The notes beneath the pieces are model-generated. The model did no database searches and had not been told where the DNA came from. It worked only from the letters and a program-made list of their open reading frames with translations. A stretch of 64,000 nt of DNA from Tolypeutes matacus (taxonomy: Eukaryota > Chordata > Mammalia > Cingulata > Chlamyphoridae). The first letter of the stretch is position 1. Every line of letters begins with the position of its first letter. Shown in pieces: positions 12,250 through 23,450 of the stretch. The position numbers and the translations under genes are program-made. The stretch is from NCBI GenBank assembly GCA_026826555.1, contig JAKSZT010004976.1, positions 7,296,900-7,360,899 on the forward strand. The letters are read 5' to 3'.

Positions 12250-12330
12250 CATCCAGAGAATCCTGACAACAGGTGCCATTCGCAGATGAGGAAACTGAGA
12301 CTGGGAACGGCTAAGGTGACACTGAAGAAT
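12250..12330 (-). repeat. MIR SINE fragment
   Basis: Short reverse MIR core 'cattcgcagatgaggaaact' with 'gagactgggaac'. It lies about 100 bp upstream of the TATA-box candidate. Confidence 0.65.
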
Positions 12331-12426
12331 GTCCAGAAAATTTGGTTAACTGCACAAGAAACGGATCCAACGGCGGTGACCAGCCCCCACCGTTCCTAGG
12401 GCTGGAGCAGCGTGCCTCGCTGAGGC

Positions 12427-12434
12427 TATAAATA
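12427..12434 (+). promoter_or_regulatory. TATA-box promoter candidate
   Basis: A consensus TATAAATA box is flanked by GC-rich sequence ('gctgaggctataaatacccc'). About 25-35 bases downstream is 'tttacacagctggctccact', which contains a CAGCTG E-box and could hold the start site. Upstream 100 bases are GC-rich with several CpGs. A second TATAAA occurs at 12684. No downstream first exon with a convincing start codon and donor could be defined, so this may drive a non-coding RNA or be fortuitous. Confidence 0.3.
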
Positions 12435-13714
12435 CCCCACCCTGCCGTTTACACAGCTGGCTCCACTCTCTGCGCTCAGGTCTTCACCCTGGGGTCAGAG
12501 GTCCGGCTTGCATAAGCTGCAGCCCCCCCGCTCTGCAGGCTTAAGTGAGCAGGGGCGAGGCTGCCCCCCTCAGCACTGCCTCCAAGGGGCAGTTCCTGAC
12601 CCCAACACCCCAGAATCTCACAAGGGCGAGCCTGGTGATTCTCCCCCTTTGGGGGGTGAAGGAGGGGGAGAAATGGATCCTCTGGCTTTATAAATGTGGA
12701 TTTTTTTTTTCAGATGGATTTTCCAACTGAAACCAGAGCTTCCCTCTGCATTTTTCTTGGTCCTTGGAAAGGAGCACAAACTGCAGAGAGGTTTGTGCCC
12801 CACCAAAGCGAGCTCTCCTGACCCACCCGCAGGGACAGCAAGCAATGGAGTCTAAGGGCACTGGGCTTGGGTCCCCTCCACTGCCTGAGACGAAGTGGCA
12901 GGATCTGGGGCGGAAGGCCGCTGCAGGGAGCAGTGGGCTCCAATGCAAACTCCTCTTTCCGAGAGGTTTATCCACCATGTCAGGTGGTGAAGGGAAACTG
13001 AGAATCCGGCTGCACAGGGTCAAGCTCTCCCAAGTCCGCCACCCTCCATGCTCTCCTGTATCCAGTTCAGCTCCAGCAATTATAGGCAGCAGCCCTCACG
13101 CCGCTTTCAAACATTTTCCCAGTATCAAGGCACTACCTCTCCAGCCAAGAGGAAACCCACACTGAAAGTTGAGGTTTTTTGGTCTCTCTGATGGGCTCCC
13201 CCTTTCGTTCAGAGGGGAGGACGAGAGAAAGGAGCCCCAGCCAAATTCCAGACTAAAGCAGGGCACTTCCACAGGCTCTCTGTCCTTGGGGGGCTCCCAT
13301 TGCTTGGGGTTTCCTATCCTCGGGGCCCCCTGTGCCCAGGAGGGTACACTACTCAGAGTGGTGGGGGACTTCAGCATCAGCTTCTCCAGGGGGCTGGTAG
13401 GAATGCAGGCTGGCTGAGCCCTCAGTCAGGGTGACCCTGAGTAAAATAGACCAGCAGAAGCACCATGTCCAAGGGAGTCCCTCAAGAGCCCCAACTGGCC
13501 CCAGATGCAGATTCTGCCATAGTGGTCAGGAGAAACAGGCAGGTCTGGGAAGGGGCAGAGGTGGGGAACCCACTGCTTCCAGAGGAAGCCCTTCCTCCTT
13601 GCAGCCTTCCCTCACCCCAGCCCCAGCTCCCCCTCACTGCCGGCTCTCACAGCGCCCCACCTCCCCTTCAGGGCACATCACAGATTGAATCAAAGAAACA
13701 AAACGTGTCTGTAA

Positions 13715-13860
13715 TTATTTACTTGCTTCTCTCCCCTTCCCCATCACCACCACCACTACCAAGTTATAAGCTCCAGGAGGACCTGGCCTGTTTGTGCTTT
13801 TCTCATCACTGTGTCCTAGCCTGAAAGTCTCTGGGTGCCCAACAGCCATTGGTTAAGTGG
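13715..13860 (+). repeat. L2 LINE 3' fragment
   Basis: 'tataagctccaggaggacct' then 'tcatcactgtgtcctagcct' follows the L2 3' UTR order (gtaagctccttgagggcagg ... tgtatccccagcgcc). Diverged. Confidence 0.6.
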
Positions 13861-13867
13861 ATAGGTA

Positions 13868-13900
13868 TATAGACAGATGGATGGATGGATGGATGGATGA
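13868..13900 (+). repeat. (ATGG)n microsatellite
   Basis: Five to six tandem 'gatg' units within 'gacagatggatggatggatg'. It follows directly on the L2 end, a common origin for such tracts. Confidence 0.9.
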
Positions 13901-14079
13901 GCACACTACTTCATGCATCATAGTCATGTCTTTGTGACCCAGCCCCCACGTACATCCATCCATTCTCATCTTGTTGATGTCCACCTCCCTGAACTTCTGC
14001 ACACCTTTGCACAGTAGCATGCTCTGCCCTCCCCAGCTCCTCCCAGCCACTCAAAACCCCTCTGCATCCCTTGCCACTG

Positions 14080-14310
14080 TCCTTCCATGAGGTTAAGAGT
14101 TCAGCCTCTGGCACCAGCTGCCTGGGTTTAAATCCCAGCTCCGCCAACTCCAGGTAGGCAAGTTGCCCAACCTCTCAGTTTCAGAATCCTTCTGGGTTGG
14201 ATGGGAATAGTTATGGCATCTGCCAGATAGACTGTTGTGAGGACTGAATCAACCCTTATGCACGAGGGACTTCAGGCACCTGGGACATAGGGTGCTCATT
14301 AGGTGACACC
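14080..14310 (+). repeat. MIR SINE, nearly full length
   Basis: Sense MIR order: 'tgaggttaagagttcagcct', 'tgcctgggtttaaatcccag', 'caacctctcagtttcagaat', 'gttgtgaggactgaatcaac'. Confidence 0.88.
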
Positions 14311-14334
14311 CCTGCCCACTGAGCTGGATACACA

Positions 14335-14515
14335 TGGCTGCATCACTGTCCACCTATATTGATGTTTGCTTCCTCACCCTGAGCTCCTCAGGATGCACCT
14401 GGACTTGGTCCTCTCCATCTCCCACACCAACACAGGGCTTGGCACATCTTTGGTGCGGAAGAAACTTTGGATGGATGAGTGCATGGAAACATGGATGAGT
14501 GAATAGACAAATGAG
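14335..14515 (+). repeat. L2 LINE 3' fragment
   Basis: 'ctcctcaggatgcacctgga', then 'cagggcttggcacatctttg', then a 'ggatggatgag' tail. Follows L2 3' UTR order. Confidence 0.55.
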
Positions 14516-15488
14516 ATTCCCAGACCCTCTTGCCTATCACATACCCTACTGCCCCCTCCCAAACACAGAGAAGATTTTAACAGCAGCCTTCTGAAAACCC
14601 AGGTTCAAACATAGGGATCTCATCCAAGGTGGGCTTCCAATGGTAGAAAATTCAGGTCAAGCAGGCAAAGAAGGCCATAGCAGACAGCCCAGGATTGAAG
14701 GGGGTCTAGGAGCAGTTAGGATGGGAGGCTGCCCCACCTGGCTGTGAGTTAATGAACTTCCATTCTATGGCCAAAAAGACTTTTCTGTGTCAACCATGGA
14801 TGTCTGTTCTCACTGGCTGCTGGACGCTGAGACATGAGAATGAGCACATTTAAAAGCAGAGTCCCTGGTGAATCCCAGGAGTTCAGGGAAATCTCTAATC
14901 CCCAGGCTGGGAGGACCTGGGGCTGCTATCCAGTACTTCTCCATTACTATGAAAGGATTATCCCAAAGGCAGTGCTTCACTCACCCCACAGCCACAGCCA
15001 TCCCCTTTTAGCCTTCCCAGGGAAGAAATTCCATGGTTTTTCCTTCATCACCCACTCCAATGTTTCAAGCTCTCATCTCAGAAATACCTTTTTCAAATCT
15101 AAGCTAAATCCCTTCTGCTCTAACTTATCACATTTCTTAGTAGAGACCAGGACATCATGGGTTTCTAAAACCGGAGCAATCTTGGTGATCAGCCAGGCCA
15201 ACAGTCTCATCACTGCTCTGCCCAAACGCAGATGGAGGCAATAATGTTTCATTGGATCCATCTGGGTGAGACTGGGGCGCAAGTGCCATTGCCCAAGAGG
15301 GAGGCTCTGAATGGCCAAGAAGGAGCCCCAGGTGATTCTGTATCTATTCCCTCAGGGGCCATGCCCCTTGACTTGGGGGGTAAGTTTAAATGATAGTTCC
15401 AGGACTTTTCGGGACTGCTACCAAGTTCTCCTAGTCCACCAGGGTCTTCTGGGTTCCTGGACAAAACTGTGTGTGCATTACACCCTCT

Positions 15489-15648
15489 GCCTCAAATTGT
15501 GGTCCCTGGCCCAGCCCCATCAACATCACTGGGGAGCTGGTTAGGAACGCAGAATCTGGGGCCCAGCCCCACGCCCACTGAATCAGACTCTAAATTTTAA
15601 CAAGACCCCCAGGGGACTGGTGTGCACAGTGAAGTTCGAGAAGGGCTG
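15489..15648 (+). mobile_element. MER5A-like hAT-Charlie MITE
   Basis: 'ctcaaattgtggtccctggc', 'ggggagctggttaggaacgc', 'cccactgaatcagactctaa' and 'gtgaagttcgagaag' reproduce the MER5A order from one inverted repeat to the other. Confidence 0.8.
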
Positions 15649-16297
15649 CCTCCCCACCATTACCACCTTACTCCTAAGCCTTTCACAGACACTGGTGTGT
15701 GCCTTCTGAGTTAGCAGAACAGTACTCAGCTCGACTTCTCAGTCTCGAGAGTCCAAAACGCCAGGCCCCCTCAATGTCCCCAGGGACTGAAAATGCCTCT
15801 CGTTGCAGCAGCACATAAACCCCCTGCCTGGGTGGGCAACTCGGCATCCACCCTCAGATACTGAGGGCCATGAGTGCCTCTCCAGTCCCCTTTGAAATCG
15901 CCTTGAAAGGCTTCAGAAAACCAAATCCCTGCAGCCTGGTTTCAGATGTTTCTTCAAGGAATGGCTAAATAAAGCAAACGGGTTTATTCTAACAGCCTCG
16001 GGGGGTGAGTCCAGGGAGGGCTCCTCTCCTTGGCAACAGACTGCCTCTTGGTTATCTTAAAGAATCCTCAAGGGTGCAACTCTAAGACAAAGACACCGTT
16101 CTCAGGTTCTCCTTCCTCTGCCCTTTGCTACATGGGAAAAGCTCGCTTGGCCTCCTGATGTGTTTCCCAGACTTCAAAACTTGTAAGAGCTCAAAGCTTA
16201 GGCTCATGGATGTCTCTCCCCACTGGCCCCATCTGAAAGAGAACCTTCTTTTCTACGGGACAATCAGCCTCTCTCTCATATCCAATGTGGCGCCTCT
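15649..16297. other. Non-genic stretch, nothing recognised
   Basis: Unique-looking sequence between two MITE relics. No splice-supported frame. Confidence 0.4.
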
Positions 16298-16385
16298 TCT
16301 CAAACCTTCACGTGCCTGCATTTCCCTTAGGGATCTTGCAAAAATGCAGATTCTGATCAAGTGGGCCTGGATCTGAGATTTGGAC
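16298..16385 (-). mobile_element. MER5A-like MITE fragment
   Basis: 'ctcaaaccttcacgtgcctg', 'agggatcttgcaaaaatgca', 'gattctgatcaagtgggcct'. Matches the reverse strand of the MER5A-like element, one half only. Confidence 0.6.
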
Positions 16386-17320
16386 TCTCCATCTGATCCC
16401 AGCACCACTCGGAGGAGGAAGGCTCCACTACACATTTTTAAACGAATGCAGGAATGACTGTTAAGGTCTGAGTGGCTGGATGCAAATTGGCTCCCTGACT
16501 GGGCTGTGTATCAGAAAGGAAATGGCAAGTCTCCCAGGCAAGGCATTCTGCAGCAGCTCAGAGGTTCCCCGCCACCCCCACCCAGGACAGAGTAGCCCCC
16601 ATGGAACGGTGCCTTCAGAAGTGAAAATGACAGTTGTGGGTTCTGTCCTGCAGGAGGGGAGAATGAAGGAGAGAGAGACTTTTCTCTTCCTGCAGTAACT
16701 CAGACCAACAGTTAACCCCTGCCCCAAACGGGCCTGCTGGGCCTCACGGATTACAGGAGTCTTGGAGCCAACATGAACATCAAGTGCCAGCTGCACCTGT
16801 GATGGGGACGGAGCCGGGCCACACTCAGCCAATGCCCCACCCACTCCCAGGATCCCTGCGTGCACACTCAAGGGTGGGAAGCCCACCGCACTCAAGGCCT
16901 GTGTTGATGGCTATGTAACTGGCATCACAGTAAAGGCAGCTTTGAAGGGGTGTTCAGGGTGGAAAGAAGGGGGAATGGGGAAGAAAAGCAGTGAAGGTAC
17001 AGATGGTAACAGGTGCACACACGACGCATGCATTGTGGATCCCTGGCTGTGAAACTGAAATCCACGTTCAGATACAGGGGTTACTAGTTAAAATGCAACG
17101 TCTCATACTCCCTGGGGCTTTCTTCGGCCATCTGGCCCAACAGCAACCTGCCAAGAAACTCCTGAAAATTAAATGGAGACACGTTTGGCAGGTGGGTGGG
17201 GAGATGAGTTGGCCATTATCTCTGCCCTTCTGAGTTACTGAAATAATGTTCCCCGAGATCATTCTCCACATATTAAAAGGTGGAAAACCCCAAATACCAC
17301 TGTGACCAATCTAGACCTTT

Positions 17321-17520
17321 ACTGCCTAAAAGAACTTTCTGCAATAATGAAAATGTTCTATACTTGCACTGTCCCAAATCAGTAGCCACAGGCCACATGT
17401 GGCTACTGAATAGCACTTGACATGGGGCCAGTGCAACTGGGAAACTGAAATTTCTTATGTTAATTTTAATGAGTGCAAATGGAAATTTAAATAGCATAGC
17501 ATGTGGCTAGTGGCTAGATT
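17321..17520 (+). mobile_element. hAT-Charlie MITE (MER3-like), nearly complete
   Basis: Starts at 'aaaagaactttctgcaataa', passes 'gccacatgtggctactgaat' and ends at 'atgtggctagtggctagatt'. This is the clearest copy of the family in the window. Confidence 0.8.
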
Positions 17521-17650
17521 AAGGGTTGGCCTTATGGATGCCCCTGTTCCAAAGGTCATCAACCAAGGCAGACCCCAACTCTGTCAGCGTGCTGAGGCAG
17601 GGATGAGGGGAAGCCAAGGACAAGGCAATATGACCTTTAGCCCACCCAAT

Positions 17651-18610
17651 CAAGATGGTGGAGTGAGGCACCTCAGAGCTCCGTCCCCCCACAGAAGCTT
17701 TGAGCTGCAAGAACTGGCAGAAACATCTTTCTAAAAGCTCCAGAAAACAGTTAAAGGATCACAGTACCACGGCAAGTGCTGAATCAAAAAAAAGGCCACT
17801 TGAAAGCAGTAGAATCTCCTGAGGCCCAGGCTGGCCCCTCTCCCCTCCTCTCAAAGTGCTCAGCCTGTTCCCAATGCAGTTCTCTGGTCCTGGTTTTGGA
17901 GGGAGCAGGGTAACTCTCGGGCACATACTGGAAACACCTATGTCTGGCCCATTCTGTCTGGTGATGGCCTGAGGGACCCGTTGTCCCCCGACTTGCCCTG
18001 CGTGGAGAAGGCAGCTCACCGAGCTCTCCTACAGAGCATGTGGGAGCACAGTCAGGTCGTGCTGCCTGGGGAAAGGGACTGCTGGCTGTAGGGCACACAG
18101 TGTGGTACCAGGGACCATGAGGAAACAGTTTCCTAGAGAAGAGGGGACATGAGGAACTGTGTAAACTGGGGAATCCCTAGGGCCACAGGCACATATCCCA
18201 GACAAGAGGCATGCGCAGGAAGGCTAAGGGACGCCCCTACACTTTGGGCTGGAGCTCTAAACTCATTGTATGAATCAAGAAGGAGGGCACTCCCACAGCT
18301 CAATCTGCAAAGAGTGAGAAAGGTGTTTTCTTTTTCTTTCTTTTTTTTTCTTTTCTGTTAGCTCCTGGCATTCAAGGAAGGCTCTTTCAGAGCTGGATAC
18401 AAGCTAAAGGATCAGACACCTCAGAATCTAAAGTCCAGCCATAACACATTAAAACATCAAAATGTCCAGGTTTCAACCAAAGATCTCAAAACATTAAAAG
18501 AAACAGGACATAACAGTCCAAGCAAAAGAGAAAATTAAAGCAATAGAAATCATCAGTAAGGAGGACCAGAGCTGGGATATTCCAGACAAAGACTTTCAAA
18601 ATTAGTCCTA
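17651..18610 (+). mobile_element. L1 5' UTR with the beginning of ORF1
   Basis: Begins 'caagatggtggagtgaggca', the typical 5' start of an L1 full-length transcript. It continues through 'gaagctttgagctgcaagaa' and 'aacatctttctaaaagctcc' into a GC-rich UTR. An A-rich region from about 18410 resembles the UTR/ORF1 boundary of older L1s ('ttccagacaaagactttcaa'). A polypyrimidine tract sits at 18323-18358. The ORFs do not follow. The next recognisable sequence is L1 3' UTR (18611-19020). Confidence 0.7.
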
Positions 18611-19020
18611 AGCTAGAGAATAATCTAGGGACTGTGTAATATAGTGATTTCAATAGTTGATGAAGATTGTGACTAGTAGAATAAATATAAGAATGTTCTT
18701 CTTTTACAAAGTGTTAAAAATATTGTGATACATGGGAAAATTACAACTAATGGAACTTATGGATGTTAGTTAACAGTAATATTGTAATATTTTTGCAGCA
18801 ATGGCAAAGAAGATATATCAATTCTAAGGGACAACAGGGGCTATAAGGGGGTATGTGAGTTTTACTTTGGGATTAATGAAAATGTTCTAAAACTGAATGA
18901 GGTGATCACAACTGTGATGAAAATGAGAGCCCCTGATTATATACTTTGAATGGATTGTACAAAGCATGGGACTGTATAACACAGTATTGTATTTTTGATT
19001 TGTAACTCCACATTTTACTT
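18611..19020 (+). mobile_element. L1 3' UTR segment
   Basis: 'ttaacagtaatattgtaata', 'tttttgcagcaatggcaaag' and 'gaaaatgttctaaaactgaa' follow the order of the L1 3' end at 32271-32685 (read in reverse) and of L1 3' UTRs generally. It directly abuts L1 5' UTR/early ORF1 sequence, so about 4-5 kb of L1 body is missing. Confidence 0.6.
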
Positions 19021-19209
19021 CCTATAGGATCTGAAAGGCAATTACATATAATGTAATGAAAAGTCAATGGTTTTGGCCTCATAAGTTATAAATATGTAAT
19101 TCATGACAAGAACTACATAAAGGTGGGGGAGGACAGAGGGGTATAGGAACACAGTTTACTTATGCTATTAGAGTTAAGTTGGTATCAAAGCAACCAACTG
19201 TTATAGATT

Positions 19210-19500
19210 TAGAACGTTAAATTTAAACCCCTTGATAAATACAAAGAAAATATCAGAGAACATGCAAACTCATAGAGGCAAAAAGTAGAGCACAGGTTAC
19301 CAGGGTGGGGGCAGGAGCAATAGGAAATTAATGCAAAATGCATGTAGGGTTTCTGTCTGGGGTGAAGGGCACATTCTAGTAATGGATGGCAGTGAGGGCA
19401 CTGCAACATTGTGAATATGATTAATTCGACTGAACAGTAAGCTTGGGAGGTGTTGAGATGGGAAGATCTATGCTGTATATCTGTTTCCACAATTAAAAAA
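19210..19500 (+). mobile_element. L1 3' UTR segment
   Basis: 'taaaccccttgataaataca', 'caaactcatagaggcaaaaa', 'cacaggttaccagggtgggg' and 'ttgtgaatatgattaattcg', ending 'tccacaattaaaaaataaga'. The same L1 3' motifs recur at 22303 and 63865. It may be a separate insertion from the preceding segment. Confidence 0.6.
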
Positions 19501-19590
19501 TAAGAAGGAGAAACTAAAGAGATAATGACAATTAACTGTAATACATGATACTGGATGGGATCTAAGAATGGAGAAGAAAAGGTTCAAAAG

Positions 19591-19601
19591 GACATTATTG
19601 G
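19591..19601 (+). repeat. Left target-site duplication of the L1 3' insertion
   Basis: 'gacattattgg' here and again at 20065-20075, flanking the inserted L1 3' end. Removing the insert restores a continuous older L1 3' UTR. Confidence 0.8.
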
Positions 19602-19949
19602 CTGGACGCTGTCGGGGCAGGGAGGGGAAGGGTAGTTGAAAAACGGGCTTTTTCGGGCCTTGGGGGTTGTCCTGAGTGGCGCTGCGGCGACAGATGTAGA
19701 CCATTTTACATCAGCATATACCATGCAGAACTGTGTGGGAGAGAGTGTGGTCTACGATGTGAACTGTGGTCTATGCTTGGTGGCAAGGCCCCAGGATGTG
19801 TATATCCATTACGGGTAATGTGCCACATTGATGAAGGATGTTTGTGTGGGATGTTGTGGGAGGTGTGGGAGGTGGGGAACATGGGAATCCCTGTAATTTC
19901 TGTGTAATATCTAGGTAATCTAAGCACCTTTAAAAGAAAAAAAAAAAAA

Positions 19950-19980
<31 letters not shown>

Positions 19981-20064
19981 ACATTTATGTAAGCAAATGC
20001 ACATATATGCATATATATTTATATGTCATTTTACAAATATTAAAAAAATAAATTTTTTTTAAAT
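19602..20064 (+). mobile_element. 5'-truncated L1 3' end (xenarthran-type)
   Basis: Inserted within an older L1M-type 3' UTR with an 11-base target-site duplication. Homologous to 28640-28975 and, in reverse, to 25496-26677: shared words include 'ttttacatcagcatat' and 'gggaatccctgtaat'. It contains an A-run, then a (TA)n tract, then AT-rich sequence ending in A/T-rich tail. No ORF2 sequence is retained. Open frames on the antisense strand recur in all three copies and are not genes. Confidence 0.75.
19951..19980 (+). repeat. (TA)n microsatellite inside the L1 3' end
   Basis: Nearly pure TA dinucleotides preceded by a run of A. The equivalent place in the inverted copy at 25643-25664 also carries (TA)n. 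Confidence 0.92.
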
Positions 20065-20270
20065 GACATTATTGGGACATAGGGAAAAACTGGAATATAG
20101 AATATAAGATTTACATCAAAATTAAATTTCTTGAACTTGATAACAGCTCTTAAGGTTATTATGTAAGTGAATATCTTGGTTCATAGGAAATGTACATGGA
20201 AATATTATGTGTTTAAGAAATATGATATGTGCAACCTGCTCAGGAGTCCATAATATTGTCTAAAATTGTG
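20065..20270 (+). mobile_element. Older L1M-type 3' UTR, right part
   Basis: 'gacattattgggacataggg', 'aaatttcttgaacttgataa', 'tcttggttcataggaaatgt' and 'tgatatgtgcaacctgctc' follow the order of an L1M-class 3' UTR. The left part is 19500-19601. The two were split by the insertion at 19602-20064. Confidence 0.7.
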
Positions 20271-20604
20271 TATAAAATTGTCTGTTCTTTCCTCCCAGGC
20301 TGCCTTGCCTCTGCCATTCTAGAATAGGGCAAGAAATGAGTCTTTTCTTAATTCTGGGCTTTTCTTAGTTCATGCCTAGAATAAAAATATCACTCGGGAG
20401 TCAGACAGACAGAAAAGAAATGCAAAGTGATTCCCTCTTCTCGGCAATTCTGATTGAACAACTTTCTTCAAAGGCATCTGGACTCTAGGGGTTAGAGAAG
20501 GAAGAGGGAGGGGAGGGGAAGGAGAAATGATGTGGAGAGTAAGAAAGAGCATTTCACCTGCTCACAAAGTAATAAGATACCTATCCTCAGGTTTATCCAT
20601 GTAT

Positions 20605-20715
20605 GTTTACTCCATTAGATTGTAAGCTTCTTGAAGGCAGCAACAATTCTTTCTTATTGGCTCCCAGGGCCTTGCACAGAGTAGAGGTTCAATTAGTCTC
20701 CATGGATGAATTAAA
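20605..20715 (+). repeat. L2 LINE 3' end
   Basis: 'ccattagattgtaagcttct', 'tgaaggcagcaacaattctt', 'gggccttgcacagagtagag' and 'gttcaattagtctcc' match the L2 3' UTR in order. Confidence 0.85.
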
Positions 20716-20769
20716 AACCTAACTACATTGAGACCTTGGTGCTTATCCCCCAACCCCCAGCATCCCTTC

Positions 20770-21285
20770 TACTTTGAGTCAACCTCAGATTTTCATCTGG
20801 GGCACCAGCCCTCCCCCACGCCTAGTCCCTGTGGTCTGGGTGGAAGCCCCACCCACCCATCCAAAAATGGAGCCTGAACTAAAGATCTGGCCAATCAAAG
20901 CCCCACATCATCCAGGCCATGATGACTGGTTCTCAGATGTGCCTGTAATCAGTCAATCCAATCACAGTAGACTCAGGTTATAAGTCGGACTCCTGGGAGA
21001 GATGCTCACCCCTTGTCTCCCAGTGGGCATGAAACTCGAAGGAGGAGATTCTGAAGGCTTTTAGAGCCCCAAACTTCAACCAGCACACAAAGGTGAGCAG
21101 AATCAAACCAAGAGGCAGAGAAAGCTCAGTCCTGATGACTTCCCATCCCAGTCCCTGAATACCTGAAGCCCGACTAATCATATATTTTTCAATGACTATC
21201 TTGCAATGTATTTCCTTGTTCACCTGAGCCAGACTGGGATGGCTCTTCTCTGAACAGCAACTAAAAGACTCTTAGCTGATACACA
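20770..21285 (+). repeat. Ancient LTR-like repeat, family not assigned
   Basis: Words such as 'gtggaagccccacccaccca', 'tctggccaatcaaagcccca', 'agctcagtcctgatgacttc' and a terminal 'agactcttagctgatacaca' recall an old mammal-wide LTR. Very diverged. Confidence 0.4.
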
Positions 21286-21739
21286 CGTCTACCTTTTTAA
21301 CCCATCACATACTAAATCTGGTGAATCCGAACTAGAAACTCAGTAGAATTCTTCCCCACACTGCCCTGCCCTCAGCCTCACTGTATCCTTCATGGTGCAT
21401 GGCCAAAGAGAGCTCAATCTTTTTTCCACAAAAGTGTCCCCATCCTGCCATGAACATAGAGCCTCTGTGAGTTAAAGTCATAAAGCCATAAGTGCATTGG
21501 GACAACTGTGTGGGAATTAAGATGACAATGGGGCAGAACAGGGTTAGATACACGCTGCAAGGGGTGAAGGTTGGCCACTGATGATGGAGAGAGTCTATGT
21601 ACGGCCCCCAAAATAGCCTACCAGTCTGGGTCAGCTGAAAGCCAGAGGCTGGCCCCATCAAACAAACAGAAGCCTCAAACTCCATTGTGACATTGCAGCA
21701 ACAATGCCTAAGATTAGCTGTGCCATTTTTGCAATGTTG

Positions 21740-21990
21740 GAGAGCATCCTGGATTGGGTTCTCCAAAAGCTGAGTCTGAGACAAAGACTTGGGGGCAAGT
21801 AGTTTATTCAGAGGGGATCTCTGGATGCACGAGGGAGATGGGAAAGCAAGACTGGGAAAGGGCAAAAGGATAGATGATGACTGCTGGCAACAAGGGTGCA
21901 ATCCCATTGGAAGAACAGAGATGCATCCAGAATGCTTTCCAAAATTGTCCACCTGAAGGATGAAGGTTGTGGCTCCCATCCCCACTAGCT
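21740..21990 (+). repeat. Ancient repeat, same family as 38810-39150
   Basis: 'gggttctccaaaagctgagt', 'gagacaaagacttgggggca' and 'agtagtttattcagagggga' form a pattern also present in reverse at 38810-39150 ('gtttccccaaaagcagactc', 'taagacaaggccttgggttc'). I cannot name the family. The 231-codon minus-strand frame at 21332-22027 runs across it and is most likely accidental. Confidence 0.5.
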
Positions 21991-22302
21991 GTGGGTTAAC
22001 CCAAGAAGGTGAACCACCCCCCCCCACCCTGCCAAATTCCAGGCTGCACTTCCAAGTGGGTCAAGTAGGCTCCCACCTACTGGGGAAGGCTCTGGGCCAG
22101 AAAACAAGGACATGAAGGTCATGTTTGACATGACACCTGTCATTGCAACAGGAACCTGAGCTCACAGTGCTGCCCCCGCAGCTGAGCTGGAATCCGAGGA
22201 GGGCTGGAGAGACGTCTTGAGGGATGCCAAATGATGTCACCACCAAAGGTAACCTTGGCCTGATCTTGAAAACAACTTCTCTTGAGGCAAGTGAAAAGAT
22301 GT

Positions 22303-22385
22303 GAGATTTAAACCCCATGATAAATTCAAAGAAAATATCAGGGAATATGCAGACTCATAGAGACACAGAAACATACTTTTTCTAA
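22303..22385 (+). mobile_element. L1 3' UTR fragment
   Basis: 'taaaccccatgataaattca', 'aagaaaatatcagggaatat' and 'gcagactcatagagacacag' parallel 19215-19280 almost word for word. Confidence 0.6.
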
Positions 22386-23450
22386 TAATGTTCTCCTCTC
22401 CTCCTCTCTCCTCTCACCATGGAACTTGACACCAGATTGGAAATACCCTCTCCATACTTCACAATGAGAGGGCCAGGACTGAGGAGAGGATGGAGAGGGT
22501 GGTTTTCAGTGAAGCACAAAGCCACATCATTTTTCTCCTATTTTCCTACTCTTTGGCCCATTTCTTGCCTCTTTCCAAGTTGGAAATTGAAACCAGCAAT
22601 AGGAGAGTAACAAGGTCGAGTGGAAAGAAAGATAGGATCCCTGCCCTCTCAGGTTTCAGTTCTTTGTTGGAGCCTGACAAAAGGATAGGAAAGATGGGGA
22701 AAGAGGACATATGTGGGCAGGATATGGGGCGAGCTGACCCCAGAGGGGCTTTACTGACCACCATGTGCTGCCCTGACCGATTTTCTCAAGTCCTGACCAT
22801 GAGCACTGATATCTAAAAGCAGACTTCCAATAACCTTCCCCTTGAAAACGCTTGCTGAAAACGCTCACCACTGTTCTATGTTTAGGGTGTGCTGCATGCC
22901 TCCAGCCCTAGGCTCCTCGCCCTGCTCTGGGCAGCTTGCTCCTTCCATACCTGTCTGTTGCCTTCTCTCCAGATGGCATTCTCTCACCCAAAGCCACACG
23001 GACCATTCTGCTCTGAATGCTGTGAAATAGCCAATCCTTCACAGCTTCCCCTTGCCTAAGCAGCAAGTCCTTTGACAGGGAGCCAAAAAGAAAAGCAAAA
23101 AGGTTCTTCCATTTTTCTAAAAGTGAAGAAAGTAGGAAAGAAGGTGGGGGTGGATGATATACACACACAGGCTGACAATGGTGATGTGGCAAGAGGTTCT
23201 GGGAACAGAGTATGTCCATCTCTTCTAGAATCCTGTAGGAGTTGCTCCAGGGCAGACATGTGAGTGGGTGATGAAAGGGTAGGTGGGCCGCAGATGCGAC
23301 AGACAGGGGCGTAGCAAGTGTCCCTCATGGCAGGTGTCATGGCCACGGTGGTCCTTTGCCCACAATCCCTCCACTCAGTCCCCAGTGTGGAGTAGCATCC
23401 CTGGGTCCAGGGATGGGCGCCCTTCTTTTAACAGAATTGGGGGACTCCTC
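22386..23450. other. Non-genic stretch, nothing recognised
   Basis: Unique-looking DNA with a short pyrimidine-rich run at 22395-22415. Small open frames on both strands, none with splice support. Confidence 0.4.

Larger units (their letters stand above)
11100..13700. other. GC-rich unique block with promoter-like features
   Basis: This stretch is visibly richer in G, C and CpG than its surroundings. It has very few repeats (two MIR scraps) and includes a TATA box. Open frames are long on both strands, as expected from GC content, and none has a protein I recognise. It sits inside the long intron implied by the exons at 34237 and 7137, so it could be an internal promoter, enhancer or nested non-coding transcript. 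That is inference only. Confidence 0.35.

Noticed and set aside
21332..22027. 231-codon minus-strand open frame, one of the longest in the window
   Set aside because: Overlaps an ancient repeat (21740-21990), with no start context, no exon structure and no recognisable protein.
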